DNA of 56,950 nt from Candidatus Omnitrophota bacterium (lineage in GTDB: Bacteria > Omnitrophota > Omnitrophia > Omnitrophales > Omnitrophaceae): the NCBI GenBank assembly GCA_029561555.1, contig JAKQXH010000045.1:1-56950 (forward strand). The letters are read 5' to 3'. Shown here piece after piece: positions 48,109 through 55,692 of the stretch. The position numbers and the translations under genes are program-made. The stretch's first letter is position 1. Each line of letters starts with the position of its first letter. The notes beneath the pieces were generated by a model. It was given only the letters and a program-made list of their open reading frames with translations, did not search any database and was not told where the DNA came from.

Positions 48109-48143
48109 GTCTCCTCGTCAGCGCCGAATCATGTTTGGAACGG

Positions 48144-49058
48144 TTATGATTTTTCCTCCGGTCTTAAAACCGACAAAACAACCGAAAGGCTTAAAATCCC
48201 GGCCACAACTCCCAAGGCAATCCCGACCGGAATATGATAAAAATCCGCAATCAGCATCTTGAGCCCGATAAAAACCAAAATAAAAGAAAGGCCGTAAGAC
48301 AGATAGTGAAATTTTCTCATCGCCGCCGCCAAGGCGAAATACAAAGACCGCAGTCCGAGAATTGCGAACATATTCGAGGTATACACGATAAACGGGTCGA
48401 GGGTGATCCCGAAAATCGCCGGGATGGAATCCACCGCAAAAACGACATCCGTCGTCTCAATCACAAGCAGCACCAGAAAAAGAAGGGTCGCAAGGCGCCT
48501 CCCGCCCTGTTTGACAAAAAACCGGCCTTCGACATATCCGGACGTCATCGGAAGATACCGCCCGCACAATTTCACGACCGGATTTTTTTCGGGATGAATT
48601 TCCTTGTCTTTCTCTTTTAGCAGCTTGAATCCGGTGTAAATCAAAAACGCGCCGAACACGTAAATAATCCAATGAAACTTATGAATCAACGCGACTCCCG
48701 CCAAAATAAAGACGGCCCGCATGATCTGAGCCCCGACAATCCCCCAGAAAAGAACGCGGTGCTGATACTGAGACGGGACTTTGAAATAGGAAAAGATAAG
48801 AAGAAAAACAAAAAGATTGTCGACGCTGAGAGAATACTCAATCAAATAACCGGTCAAAAACTTCAGTCCCGCATCATGCCCTCTCGTGACAAAAATCCCG
48901 GCATTGAACAGAAGCGCGAGCGCCACGTAAAAAAGAGTCCACAGAATCGCCTCCCGGGCCTCGATGGTATGCTGTTTCCGTTGAACCACCAATAAATCAA
49001 ACGAAAGGATCCCGATGATCAGAAGTGTAAACCATACAAAGTGAACGGCAGGATTCAT
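48144..49058 (-). CDS. TerC/Alx family membrane protein
   Basis: 304 residues with about eight to nine membrane helices. Family marks: the two acidic repeats YSLSVDNLFVFLLIFSYF and VVFAVDSIPAIFGIT, plus TSNMFAILGLRSLYFALAAA. Members export manganese or protect against metal or membrane stress. An N-terminal FDLLVV and a charged loop (KEKDKEIHPEKNPVVKL) near residue 150 are usual. No yybP-ykoY riboswitch was seen upstream; the gap to the next gene is short. ATG 49058 is preceded by GGAAAA. Confidence 0.92.
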   Translation of the reverse strand: MNPAVHFVWFTLLIIGILSFDLLVVQRKQHTIEAREAILWTLFYVALALLFNAGIFVTRGHDAGLKFLTGYLIEYSLSVDNLFVFLLIFSYFKVPSQYQHRVLFWGIVGAQIMRAVFILAGVALIHKFHWIIYVFGAFLIYTGFKLLKEKDKEIHPEKNPVVKLCGRYLPMTSGYVEGRFFVKQGGRRLATLLFLVLLVIETTDVVFAVDSIPAIFGITLDPFIVYTSNMFAILGLRSLYFALAAAMRKFHYLSYGLSFILVFIGLKMLIADFYHIPVGIALGVVAGILSLSVVLSVLRPEEKS

Positions 49059-49130
49059 TCAACGTTTTCCTTTGCTTGATCCAAAATCTTTTTCAGGACA
49101 TCCGCGCAATCATTTCCCCCCACGCCCGGC

Positions 49131-49649
49131 TCATAAATCTCCGAATAGATTCCTCAAATCATTACCGGCCGAACGGGCAATTTGGCTGCAGACGAAAATC
49201 AGAACTGAAAATTGCCAGCAATCTTCCGGCCCGGAAAAGAGTCCGGTCAGAATATCTTCTTTTTTCTGAAGCTGTCCAAGATAATGCCGGATCGCTCCCC
49301 CCAAGTTCCCTTCAAAAACATCCAAATGATGCGTGGCATGGCTGTATTTCATCGAAGGGAAGCGGATCCCCCTGACCAGGAAAAAAGCCTTCAGGTCATC
49401 TTGCCCCCCGGAAAAATCTTTTTCAAAATCAAACCCTTCAAACTGAGGGTTATTGGGAGGAAGAAAAAGCGACGGTTTCTCGACAATCACCTCCCCGCGC
49501 CTGACAACCGTGTCTCCGCGATTCATCAAAGATTCAGCGAGAAAAATGTAGTCTACCGCCGTCGGCTGAAACGTCTGAAGGCTTTGCACGCGGGGGCGTA
49601 TAATCTCCGTCCGCTTTAACGCCTTTTCCCAATAATCCCGAATATTCAT
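49131..49649 (-). CDS. Conserved-looking protein of unknown function
   Basis: 172 residues from ATG 49649; the frame extends to TTG 49667 but adds only six hydrophobic residues. No signal or membrane helix is clear. The sequence is compact and globular-looking (QTFQPTAVDYIFLAESLMNR, RGEVIVEKPSLFLPPNNPQF, FLVRGIRFPSMKYSHATHHL), not low-complexity. I do not recognise it. It sits 27 bp after a small exported protein gene. Confidence 0.72.
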   Translation of the reverse strand: MNIRDYWEKALKRTEIIRPRVQSLQTFQPTAVDYIFLAESLMNRGDTVVRRGEVIVEKPSLFLPPNNPQFEGFDFEKDFSGGQDDLKAFFLVRGIRFPSMKYSHATHHLDVFEGNLGGAIRHYLGQLQKKEDILTGLFSGPEDCWQFSVLIFVCSQIARSAGNDLRNLFGDL

Positions 49650-49676
49650 CCAAAAAAATAAAAACAAACTCGATTT

Positions 49677-50030
49677 TTATATTCGCTGCTTAATCTCGCG
49701 AATAGACCGGATGCACGCCTGCATAACATCTTCGCAATTTTTCACTTCCTGCTCGGACGCGTACTGGTGGGGAACAAGAGCCCGGTAAACCCCGGCAGAT
49801 TGTTCCATCAACTGACCGGCCCGGGTATAAAGAGAAATCGCGACTTCTCCTTTTTCTCTCGTGACTCCCCCTTTTAAAACCCCCTGGGCTTCCTGCATCA
49901 ATTGGAAAGCCATTTTAATATTCGCATCGGCCTCCGCGCGAATGGATTCGGGCGTCGTCTCCGCGCCGAAACTCATGTGCGGAAATAAAAGAGACAAACC
50001 AATCGTCACTCCGATAAAAATTCTTTTCAT
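49677..50030 (-). CDS. Small exported helical protein
   Basis: 117 residues from ATG 50030, chosen because GGGAGA lies at good spacing and the signal peptide (MKRIFIGVTIGLSLLFPHMSFG, cut before AETT) then begins at residue 1; the open frame goes back to TTG 50060. The mature part is helical, with one Cys pair (NCEDVMQACIRS). It looks like a small periplasmic TPR-like or four-helix protein. Function unknown. Confidence 0.75.
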   Translation of the reverse strand: MKRIFIGVTIGLSLLFPHMSFGAETTPESIRAEADANIKMAFQLMQEAQGVLKGGVTREKGEVAISLYTRAGQLMEQSAGVYRALVPHQYASEQEVKNCEDVMQACIRSIREIKQRI

Positions 50031-50081
50031 TGCTCGGTCTCCCTGAATTGGATTTTCCAAAAACCCGCTTCATTCATTCCA

Positions 50082-50228
50082 TCAGTCTGATACAAAAATG
50101 GTTTTTACACCCCGATAGACTCGGGAACAATCTTTCCCGGCCCCTTTAATGGTCTCTCCGCATCCGCCCATACAAAGCGCAAGCATGAGAAAAACCGCGA
50201 CGACGCCCCATCTTTCTTGTTTCCGCAT
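50082..50228 (-). CDS. Entericidin-like small lipoprotein
   Basis: 48 codons from ATG 50228 to TGA 50084-50082, with AGAGG about nine bases upstream. Lipoprotein signal peptide: MRKQERWGVV, a hydrophobic core, then a lipobox ending MGGC. The mature peptide CGETIKGAGKD matches the entericidin pattern (C-x-T-x-x-G-x-G-x-D) and is followed by a second Cys and a short tail. Entericidins are tiny outer-membrane lipoproteins linked to stress and autolysis. It precedes the small exported protein at 50030 on the same strand. The 200 bp upstream (50229-50428) are AT-rich with no gene seen. Confidence 0.72.
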   Translation of the reverse strand: MRKQERWGVVAVFLMLALCMGGCGETIKGAGKDCSRVYRGVKTIFVSD

Positions 50229-50428
50229 GTTCGCACGCCTCTCTTCTTTGCCAGGTATCTTTACGCCATACGATATAAGTATCTTATCCGATTAGTATAT
50301 ATATTCACAACCTAATTTTCGGAAGACTTCATTGAAAAACCATAGATCAGTCCGGTTCCGTTTCTTTTTATCCCATCGCGCTTATATAATTGCTTCTCGA
50401 AAGCAAAAATCCCTCTGACCGGAAACCA

Positions 50429-51451
50429 TTACCCTTCCGGCATTTCCGTTTCCGAAAATGCCCTTAAAAAGCCCTCGTTTCCCTTGCCGGTGTAATCCAG
50501 TAAAATCCACGGCATTTTCTTAGGGTAATAGATTTCCGTGATTCCGATGGGCCTATCCGCCAAGTAGTTTGCCTTGACCCAGGGGAATCCGTTCTCATGA
50601 TAAACGGTAATAGGACCGTCCCGCATTCCCGCTTTAAAATTCAATTCCGCCATCACGGCCCCCGACCGATAATAAAAGCGAATTACCCCGTCTAACTTAC
50701 CGTCTTTCAGTTCAAGCCATGAGCTGACTTCCCCGGTTTGATACTGAGTTGCAATCCTTTCCGCCTTACTTTCGCCCGCAGCCCCCCACTCCATTTTCAA
50801 TTGCCCCTTCTCGTCATACGCCCGAAAATACCCCTGTTCGTTATTGCGTAAAAACCGGATTTCTTCCTTTCTCTGAGCATTTTCGGAATAAAATCCGGGG
50901 AGCCCTTCTAAGCGCCCTTCACTGAAAGTCATTTCAACCCAACGGGTTCCGCTTTCATAATAAATCGCGCTTTCCCCGCTTGCCGTTCCTTTGACAAACT
51001 CCATCTTGGCCCACAAATTACCGTTAGGATAATAGGCCTTGGCTGTCCCATCGATACGGTCACCCTCCAGATGGATTTCAAGCCAGGGCTTCCCGTCTTC
51101 GTAGTAAGCCTTAAAGTCCTTCGCCGGAGATTGTTTTGAAGAAAGGATTTCGGAACTTAAAGCGCCGCTTGTATAAAAGGTTTTTGCGCTCAACGGCGCA
51201 TTTTCGGAAACTTTCGGAGGCGGTTTTTCCTGTTTCTTCTCCATGGAAAATTTCGCGTAACTCTGTTCAACCCCGTCTTGGGCGGTAAGCTCTTCGGATT
51301 GATCGAGTTTTGAATCACCGGCCTCCTCACCTCCGGTCGACCAGAGAGCGTCTCCGTTCCCTTTCGGACTTCCCGATTTCCTCGGAGAAATCAGCAAAAG
51401 AACGATAATCAAAAAATAACCGGTAAATACCGCGATCAGAAATCGTCTCAT
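50429..51451 (-). CDS. Membrane-anchored MORN-like repeat protein
   Basis: 340 residues. One N-terminal membrane helix (FLIAVFTGYFLIIVLLLI) is followed by a 70-residue Glu/Lys/Ser-rich linker, then about ten repeats of 21-23 residues of the form YYxxGxxWxxxxFxxGxxxGxxxxY (for example AYYPNGNLWAKMEFVKG, IYYESGTRWVEMTFSEG, FYYRSGAVMAELNFKAG). This is the MORN_2 pattern found in YwqK-type proteins, whose role is structural or unknown. Probably a periplasmic beta-repeat domain. It lies downstream of tRNA-Lys; a lone TATAAT (51529-51524) is the only promoter hint. Confidence 0.83.
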   Translation of the reverse strand: MRRFLIAVFTGYFLIIVLLLISPRKSGSPKGNGDALWSTGGEEAGDSKLDQSEELTAQDGVEQSYAKFSMEKKQEKPPPKVSENAPLSAKTFYTSGALSSEILSSKQSPAKDFKAYYEDGKPWLEIHLEGDRIDGTAKAYYPNGNLWAKMEFVKGTASGESAIYYESGTRWVEMTFSEGRLEGLPGFYSENAQRKEEIRFLRNNEQGYFRAYDEKGQLKMEWGAAGESKAERIATQYQTGEVSSWLELKDGKLDGVIRFYYRSGAVMAELNFKAGMRDGPITVYHENGFPWVKANYLADRPIGITEIYYPKKMPWILLDYTGKGNEGFLRAFSETEMPEG

Positions 51452-51633
51452 GCGAAATAATGTCCCGTTTTTTTTCGGTGAAGCAGTCTTTTAAAGTTCG
51501 CTTCGCACTTCAGAACACGCTTTATTATATAAGCAAACGGCAAAAAATCCGACCGGCTTAACAAAACTTTTAGCAAAATGAAAAATCAAGAACAAGGGAA
51601 AGACAAGAGGGGGAAGGAAAATTTCTGAGTGCG

Positions 51634-51668
51634 GCCCTCAAATTTTTTCGAAGAAAAAATTTGAGGGC
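51634..51668. repeat. Perfect 16-bp inverted repeat overlapping the tRNA-Lys 3' end
   Basis: GCCCTCAAATTTTTTC (51634-51649), a 3-nt loop, then its exact complement at 51653-51668. The right arm includes six bases of the tRNA acceptor stem plus the discriminator. It could be a terminator (no T-tract follows on the minus strand), a processing signal, or a copy of the tRNA end made by a past integration event. Confidence 0.7.
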
Positions 51669-51734
51669 GGATGGATTCGAACCATCGACACCCACCTTAA
51701 AAGGGTGGTGCTCTACCAACTGAGCTACGCCCCC
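51662..51734 (-). tRNA. tRNA-Lys (anticodon TTT)
   Basis: 73-nt cloverleaf on the minus strand. Acceptor GGGGGCG pairs with CGCCCTC (one G-U), then TA, D-stem GCTC..GAGC with the AGTTGGTA loop, anticodon stem CCACC..GGTGG with loop CTTTTAA (anticodon TTT), variable loop GTGTC, T-stem GATGG / CCATC with TTCGAAT, discriminator A. CCA is not encoded. It lies 18 bp downstream of the small TPR gene's stop. Confidence 0.95.
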
Positions 51735-51752
51735 ATGAAAAATGGAGAGTTG

Positions 51753-52223
51753 CTACTTTGAAGCGGGTTTCTCCGAAGCAGCTTTTTCAGCTTCGGCAAT
51801 TACTTTCTGATACAAAACTCTTTCCGGGTGTTTGGGCTGAATTTCCAAAACCCTTTTCAGGTAACGCGCGGCGTTTGCCTTGTCCCCGATCGCGTAATAC
51901 GCCATCCCCAAATGTGTCATCGCCGGCCAATATTCCGGATCCAGCTCCAAGGCTTTCAGGAACGTTTCAATCTGCTTTTGCTTGAATTCCATATTACGGG
52001 TCATGGCATATTGAAACCCGTAGGTAATCCCCAGCAGTTGATGCGCCAAAACCGACTGAGGATCCACCGCAATCGCTTCCTGATATTTCTCCGAAGCCTT
52101 GTCATAATCACCCTGCATAATGCAGACAGAGGCTTCTTCGAAAAGAGCGTCTTCCGTCTTTTGAGCGAAACTAATTATCGGCGCAAGAAAAATAAGCCCG
52201 ATCGCTAAAAATATCTTTCCCAT
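51753..52223 (-). CDS. Small exported TPR protein
   Basis: 156 residues from ATG 52223 (the frame extends to TTG 52256). Signal peptide MGKIFLAIGLIFLAPIISFA, then three TPR units: FEEASVCIMQGDYDKASEKY, AHQLLGITYGFQYAMTR, and AMTHLGMAYYAIGDKANAAR with RVLEIQPKHPE. Ends with an Ala/Lys tail. Likely a periplasmic adaptor. It begins 36 bp after frr and may be cotranscribed with the translation operon. Confidence 0.82.
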   Translation of the reverse strand: MGKIFLAIGLIFLAPIISFAQKTEDALFEEASVCIMQGDYDKASEKYQEAIAVDPQSVLAHQLLGITYGFQYAMTRNMEFKQKQIETFLKALELDPEYWPAMTHLGMAYYAIGDKANAARYLKRVLEIQPKHPERVLYQKVIAEAEKAASEKPASK

Positions 52224-52259
52224 GGATTTTTCCGCGTAAGGCCTGTGCGCAATCAATCC

Positions 52260-52832
52260 TTAGATTTCCTTAATCTCGGCTTCCTTCTTGGCAAGACTCT
52301 GATCGACACCCTCAATGCTTTTGTCGGTCAGCTTCTGAATGTCTTTCTGCGTTTTCTGGCTTTCGTCTTGAGTGATCGTTTTCGCCTTTTCAAGCCGTTT
52401 TACGGCCTCATTGCCTTCATGCCGCGCGTTTCTTACGGAGACCCGCCCTTCTTCGGCTACTTTTTTGACGAGCCGGATCAATTCGTTTCTTCGTTCCTCC
52501 GTCAGGGGAGGGATTCTGAGGCGGACCACCTTCCCGTCATTTTCCGGCGTAATCCCCAGATCCGAAGCCTGAATCGCTTTCTCGACTTCGCCGACAACCG
52601 TCTGATCCCAAGGTTGAATCAAGATTGTCTTCGCGTCCGGAGTGGAAACCGATCCCAAAGCCTTGATCGGGGTGGGCGTATTGTAATAATTCACGAGGAT
52701 CCCTTCGACCAAATGAATCGAAGCCCTTCCGGTCCTCAAGTTCTGGAATTCCCGGCGACAGGACTCCACCGCTTTTTCCATCCGCTTTGAAACTTCCTGC
52801 ACCACATCCTTGATCGTATTGAGCGTCTGCAT
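52260..52832 (-). CDS. frr: Ribosome recycling factor
   Basis: Splits post-termination ribosomes with EF-G. 190 residues (family about 185). Marks: MEKAVESCRREFQNLRTGRA at the start, the NYYNTPTPIKALGSVSTPDA hinge, ILIQPWD, IPPLTEERRNELIRLVKK and the VRNARHEGNEAVKRLEK helix. GGGAGG precedes ATG 52832. Last core gene of rpsB-tsf-pyrH-frr. Confidence 0.97.
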   Translation of the reverse strand: MQTLNTIKDVVQEVSKRMEKAVESCRREFQNLRTGRASIHLVEGILVNYYNTPTPIKALGSVSTPDAKTILIQPWDQTVVGEVEKAIQASDLGITPENDGKVVRLRIPPLTEERRNELIRLVKKVAEEGRVSVRNARHEGNEAVKRLEKAKTITQDESQKTQKDIQKLTDKSIEGVDQSLAKKEAEIKEI

Positions 52833-52881
52833 AAATCCCCTCCCGCGAGTTTAAAACGCTTTTCTCGGAGTTCTCCGCAAA

Positions 52882-53604
52882 CTAAGCCGTAACGCGGGTT
52901 CCCACCCGCTCCCCCATAACGACTTTTTTGATATTGCCCTTCGTCAGAAGATTGAAAACCACGATCGGCAATTTATGATCCATACAAAGGGAAATCGCGG
53001 TCGCATCCATGACTCCGAGACGTTTCTTCAAAACTTCCATGTAATTCAGCTTTTCGTATTTTTTCGCGGCCCGGTTAATTTTGGGATCTTCCGTAAAAAC
53101 ACCGTCCACTTTTGTCGCTTTCAGCACCACCTCCGCATTGATCTCGATCGCCCGAAGAGCGGCCGTCGTATCCGTCGTGAAATAAGGATTGCCGGTCCCG
53201 CCGCCGAAAATCACCACCCGGCCTTTTTCAAGATGGCGGATGGCGCGGCGCCGGATATACGGCTCGGCCAGTTCCTGCATTCCGATCGCGGTCTGAACGC
53301 GTGTGTGGACCCCCAATTTTTCCAGAATATCCTGAAGGACCAGCGAATTAATAACCGTCGCGAGCATCCCGATATAATCCGCCATGGAATGATCCACCCC
53401 TTCGCTTGCCGCCTCCTTGCCGCGAAAGATGTTCCCTCCGCCCACGACCACGGCCAATTCAATCCCCAATTCGCTGACTTCCTTGATCTGTTGGGCAATG
53501 ACGCGAACCTCCTTAAAATCGATCCCCCGGTCGTTCTCGCCCTGAAGCGCCTCACCGCTCAACTTCAGGAGAATTCGTTTATAGGCAGGTTTTTGCTTTG
53601 ACAT
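52882..53604 (-). CDS. pyrH: UMP kinase
   Basis: Phosphorylates UMP to UDP; hexameric amino-acid-kinase fold, not related to eukaryotic UMP kinases. 240 residues. Marks: [40 protein letters not shown], the [19 protein letters not shown] loop, [18 protein letters not shown], and [20 protein letters not shown]. Its ATG overlaps the tsf stop as TAATG, so the two are translationally coupled. Confidence 0.97.
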   Translation of the reverse strand: MSKQKPAYKRILLKLSGEALQGENDRGIDFKEVRVIAQQIKEVSELGIELAVVVGGGNIFRGKEAASEGVDHSMADYIGMLATVINSLVLQDILEKLGVHTRVQTAIGMQELAEPYIRRRAIRHLEKGRVVIFGGGTGNPYFTTDTTAALRAIEINAEVVLKATKVDGVFTEDPKINRAAKKYEKLNYMEVLKKRLGVMDATAISLCMDHKLPIVVFNLLTKGNIKKVVMGERVGTRVTA

Positions 53605-54407
53605 TAACGGCCCACTTCAAATCGGATAAACCTCTGAACGGTCACGGGCGAACCCGCTTTCCCGCTGATTTCGGACAGATATTGGCTGACTCTCTGATCT
53701 TCGTTTTTGATAAAAACCTGGTCCAGAAGGCAGATTTCGGCGAACCATTTATCCAATTTCCCCTGAGCGATTTTTTCCTGGATATTCGCGGGCTTATTCT
53801 TCACGTCGTCGAGGAAAAACTGCTTCTCCCGTTCCACCAGCTCCGCTGGAATATCTTTTGAGGAAATAAACTGCGATCTGGCGGCGGCGATCTGCATGGC
53901 AATATCCCGAGCGCACTGCTCGGTCACTTCATTCCGGGGCCCGTTCAGGGAAACCAAAATGCCGATTTTGTTGTTCGAATGGAGATAAGTCCCCAGCACT
54001 CCGCTTTGCGCGTCCAACCGGGCCGCGCGCCGCAGCTGGACTTTCTCGCCCAATTTCCCGGAAAGTTCCCGAATGGCGTTAATGACCGATTCGTCATTGA
54101 CGACGGAATCCCCCAAACTCAAAGTCTTTTCCTTCAGCGTCTCCAGCATATTTTTAAAATCATCCGTCCGGGCCACAAAATCGGTCTCGCAATTCAATTC
54201 GGCCAAAGCACCCGCCTGCCCCTGAACTTTCAACCCGACCAAGCCCTCCTTAGCCTCCCGTCCTTCGCGTTTCGTCGCCTGAGCGATCCCCTTATCGCGC
54301 AAAACGGAAAGGGCTTTGTCGATATTCCCGGCACTGGCCTCCAGAGCTTTTTTGCAGTCCATAATCCCGGCACCGGTTATTTCACGCAGTTTCTTCACTA
54401 ATTCCAT
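53604..54407 (-). CDS. tsf: Elongation factor Ts
   Basis: Nucleotide exchange factor for EF-Tu. 267 residues from ATG 54407, preceded by GAGGAG; the frame continues upstream to 54503 inside rpsB and is not used. Marks: [20 protein letters not shown] at the N-terminus, [31 protein letters not shown], then two dimerisation subdomains and a C-terminal module. It follows rpsB after 13 bp. Confidence 0.96.
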   Translation of the reverse strand: MELVKKLREITGAGIMDCKKALEASAGNIDKALSVLRDKGIAQATKREGREAKEGLVGLKVQGQAGALAELNCETDFVARTDDFKNMLETLKEKTLSLGDSVVNDESVINAIRELSGKLGEKVQLRRAARLDAQSGVLGTYLHSNNKIGILVSLNGPRNEVTEQCARDIAMQIAAARSQFISSKDIPAELVEREKQFFLDDVKNKPANIQEKIAQGKLDKWFAEICLLDQVFIKNEDQRVSQYLSEISGKAGSPVTVQRFIRFEVGR

Positions 54408-54420
54408 TTCAAACTCCTCG

Positions 54421-55377
54421 TCATTCTTTCGATTTGGTTCCCTTGCGAACCTTCGCTTTGGGAGCACGGGCCTTGTCTTCTTCCGACCCGAATTTTTCAA
54501 CAATCTTTTCCTCTATTACAGTCGTCGGGTCCTCAGTCACTTCTTCGTCCCCGGAACTCTCGGCTGAAGGCTCTTCCGTTTCCGCGTTCTCAGCTTTTTC
54601 GGCGTCTTCGGCCGGCCCGTCTTCGGAGGGTTTTTCGGTTTCCGCGGCCGCCGGTTCGTCCGCCGGCTTTTCGGAAGCCTGAATGGATTGCAGATACTGA
54701 TCCCGCCCCTCTAAAATCTGATTTGTAACCACCTCACAAATCAACTTTACGGCCCGGATCGCGTCATCATTGCCGGGAATCGGATAAATGATCAAATCGG
54801 GATCGCTGTTCGTATCAATCAACGCCACTACGGGAATGCCGAGTTTGGTCGCTTCCCAGACGGAAATTTCTTCCACGTTCGGATCAATCACAAAAACCGC
54901 CTGCGGAAGGCTTGTCATATCCCGAACGCCCGCCAGTACTTTCTCGAGTTTTGCTTTTTCCTTTTGGAGGTGGGCGGCTTCCTTTTTGGTAATGAAGTTG
55001 AAGGTCCCTTCTTCTTCCATCTTTTCGATCGCTTTGAGACGAGCAACGCTTTTCCGGACCGTCTCGAAATTGGTGAGCATCCCTCCCAGCCATCTCTGGT
55101 TCACGAACGGCATGCCGCATTTCTTCGCCCCGGTTTCGATCGGCTCCTTCGCCTGTTTCTTGGTCCCCACGAAAAGGATCTTCCCGCCCTGCCGAGCGAC
55201 ACCCTTCAGAAAAGCGCAAGCCTTCCCAAGATTCGCCAAAGTCTTTTCCAGATCAATGATATAAATGCCATTCCGCTCGCCAAAAATGTACCGTGCCATT
55301 TTTGGATTCCAACGTTGAGTTTGGTGACCGAAATGAACCCCTGCTTCTAATAGCTGTTTCAAACTAACTGTTGCCAT
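54421..55377 (-). CDS. rpsB: 30S ribosomal protein S2 with acidic C-terminal extension
   Basis: 318 residues from ATG 55377, chosen for its adjacent GGAGG. Residues 1-230 are standard S2: [48 protein letters not shown], and [34 protein letters not shown]. coli S2 has 241 residues. Here about 85 more follow, first rich in Glu/Ala/Ser/Pro (probably disordered), then a basic Lys/Arg tail. First gene of the translation operon. Confidence 0.96.
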   Translation of the reverse strand: MATVSLKQLLEAGVHFGHQTQRWNPKMARYIFGERNGIYIIDLEKTLANLGKACAFLKGVARQGGKILFVGTKKQAKEPIETGAKKCGMPFVNQRWLGGMLTNFETVRKSVARLKAIEKMEEEGTFNFITKKEAAHLQKEKAKLEKVLAGVRDMTSLPQAVFVIDPNVEEISVWEATKLGIPVVALIDTNSDPDLIIYPIPGNDDAIRAVKLICEVVTNQILEGRDQYLQSIQASEKPADEPAAAETEKPSEDGPAEDAEKAENAETEEPSAESSGDEEVTEDPTTVIEEKIVEKFGSEEDKARAPKAKVRKGTKSKE

Positions 55378-55534
55378 TCGTCCTCCATTTGACATTCATT
55401 TTTTTCATCAAGGGGATATTCTAAAATCCGGTCCCGCATCACTTTCCGCAAACCAATCAAAGTCCCCGCAAGGACAGAACCATCCCCTCATTTCATTTAA
55501 CCGGGATCTATCGTAACCCAAAGGTTAGCGTGGG

Positions 55535-55562
55535 ATTATAGCACATTGTAATACCACGGCAA
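55535..55562 (-). promoter_or_regulatory. Promoter and leader of rpsB-tsf-pyrH-frr
   Basis: Minus strand TTGCCG (55562-55557), 16-nt spacer, perfect TATAAT (55540-55535). RNA would start near 55528, giving a 150-nt leader before ATG 55377. In the leader GAGGGGAT (55489-55482) can pair with ATCCCCTT (55417-55410), and GTCC..GGAC forms a small hairpin between them. Ribosomal-protein leaders often bind their own product; S2 autoregulation is possible here but unproven. Confidence 0.65.
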
Positions 55563-55594
55563 GGTTTTTTATGCGGTTTTCAACTCGGATTTCG

Positions 55595-55682
55595 TAGCCT
55601 TCTCAACCCTTTTCTAAGTATCTAAAAAGAGCCTTATTGAAAATTTTTCCCAAAAACCATCCACTCTTAGCCGTCTCAACCC
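55595..55682. repeat. 15-bp direct repeat between rpsB and the exporter gene
   Basis: TAGCCTTCTCAACCC (55595-55609) and TAGCCGTCTCAACCC (55668-55682) differ by one base and are 73 bp apart, in the gap between the exporter stop and the rpsB promoter. No gene or clear terminator was seen in this gap. Confidence 0.5.
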
Positions 55683-55692
55683 GATCAGCGTC

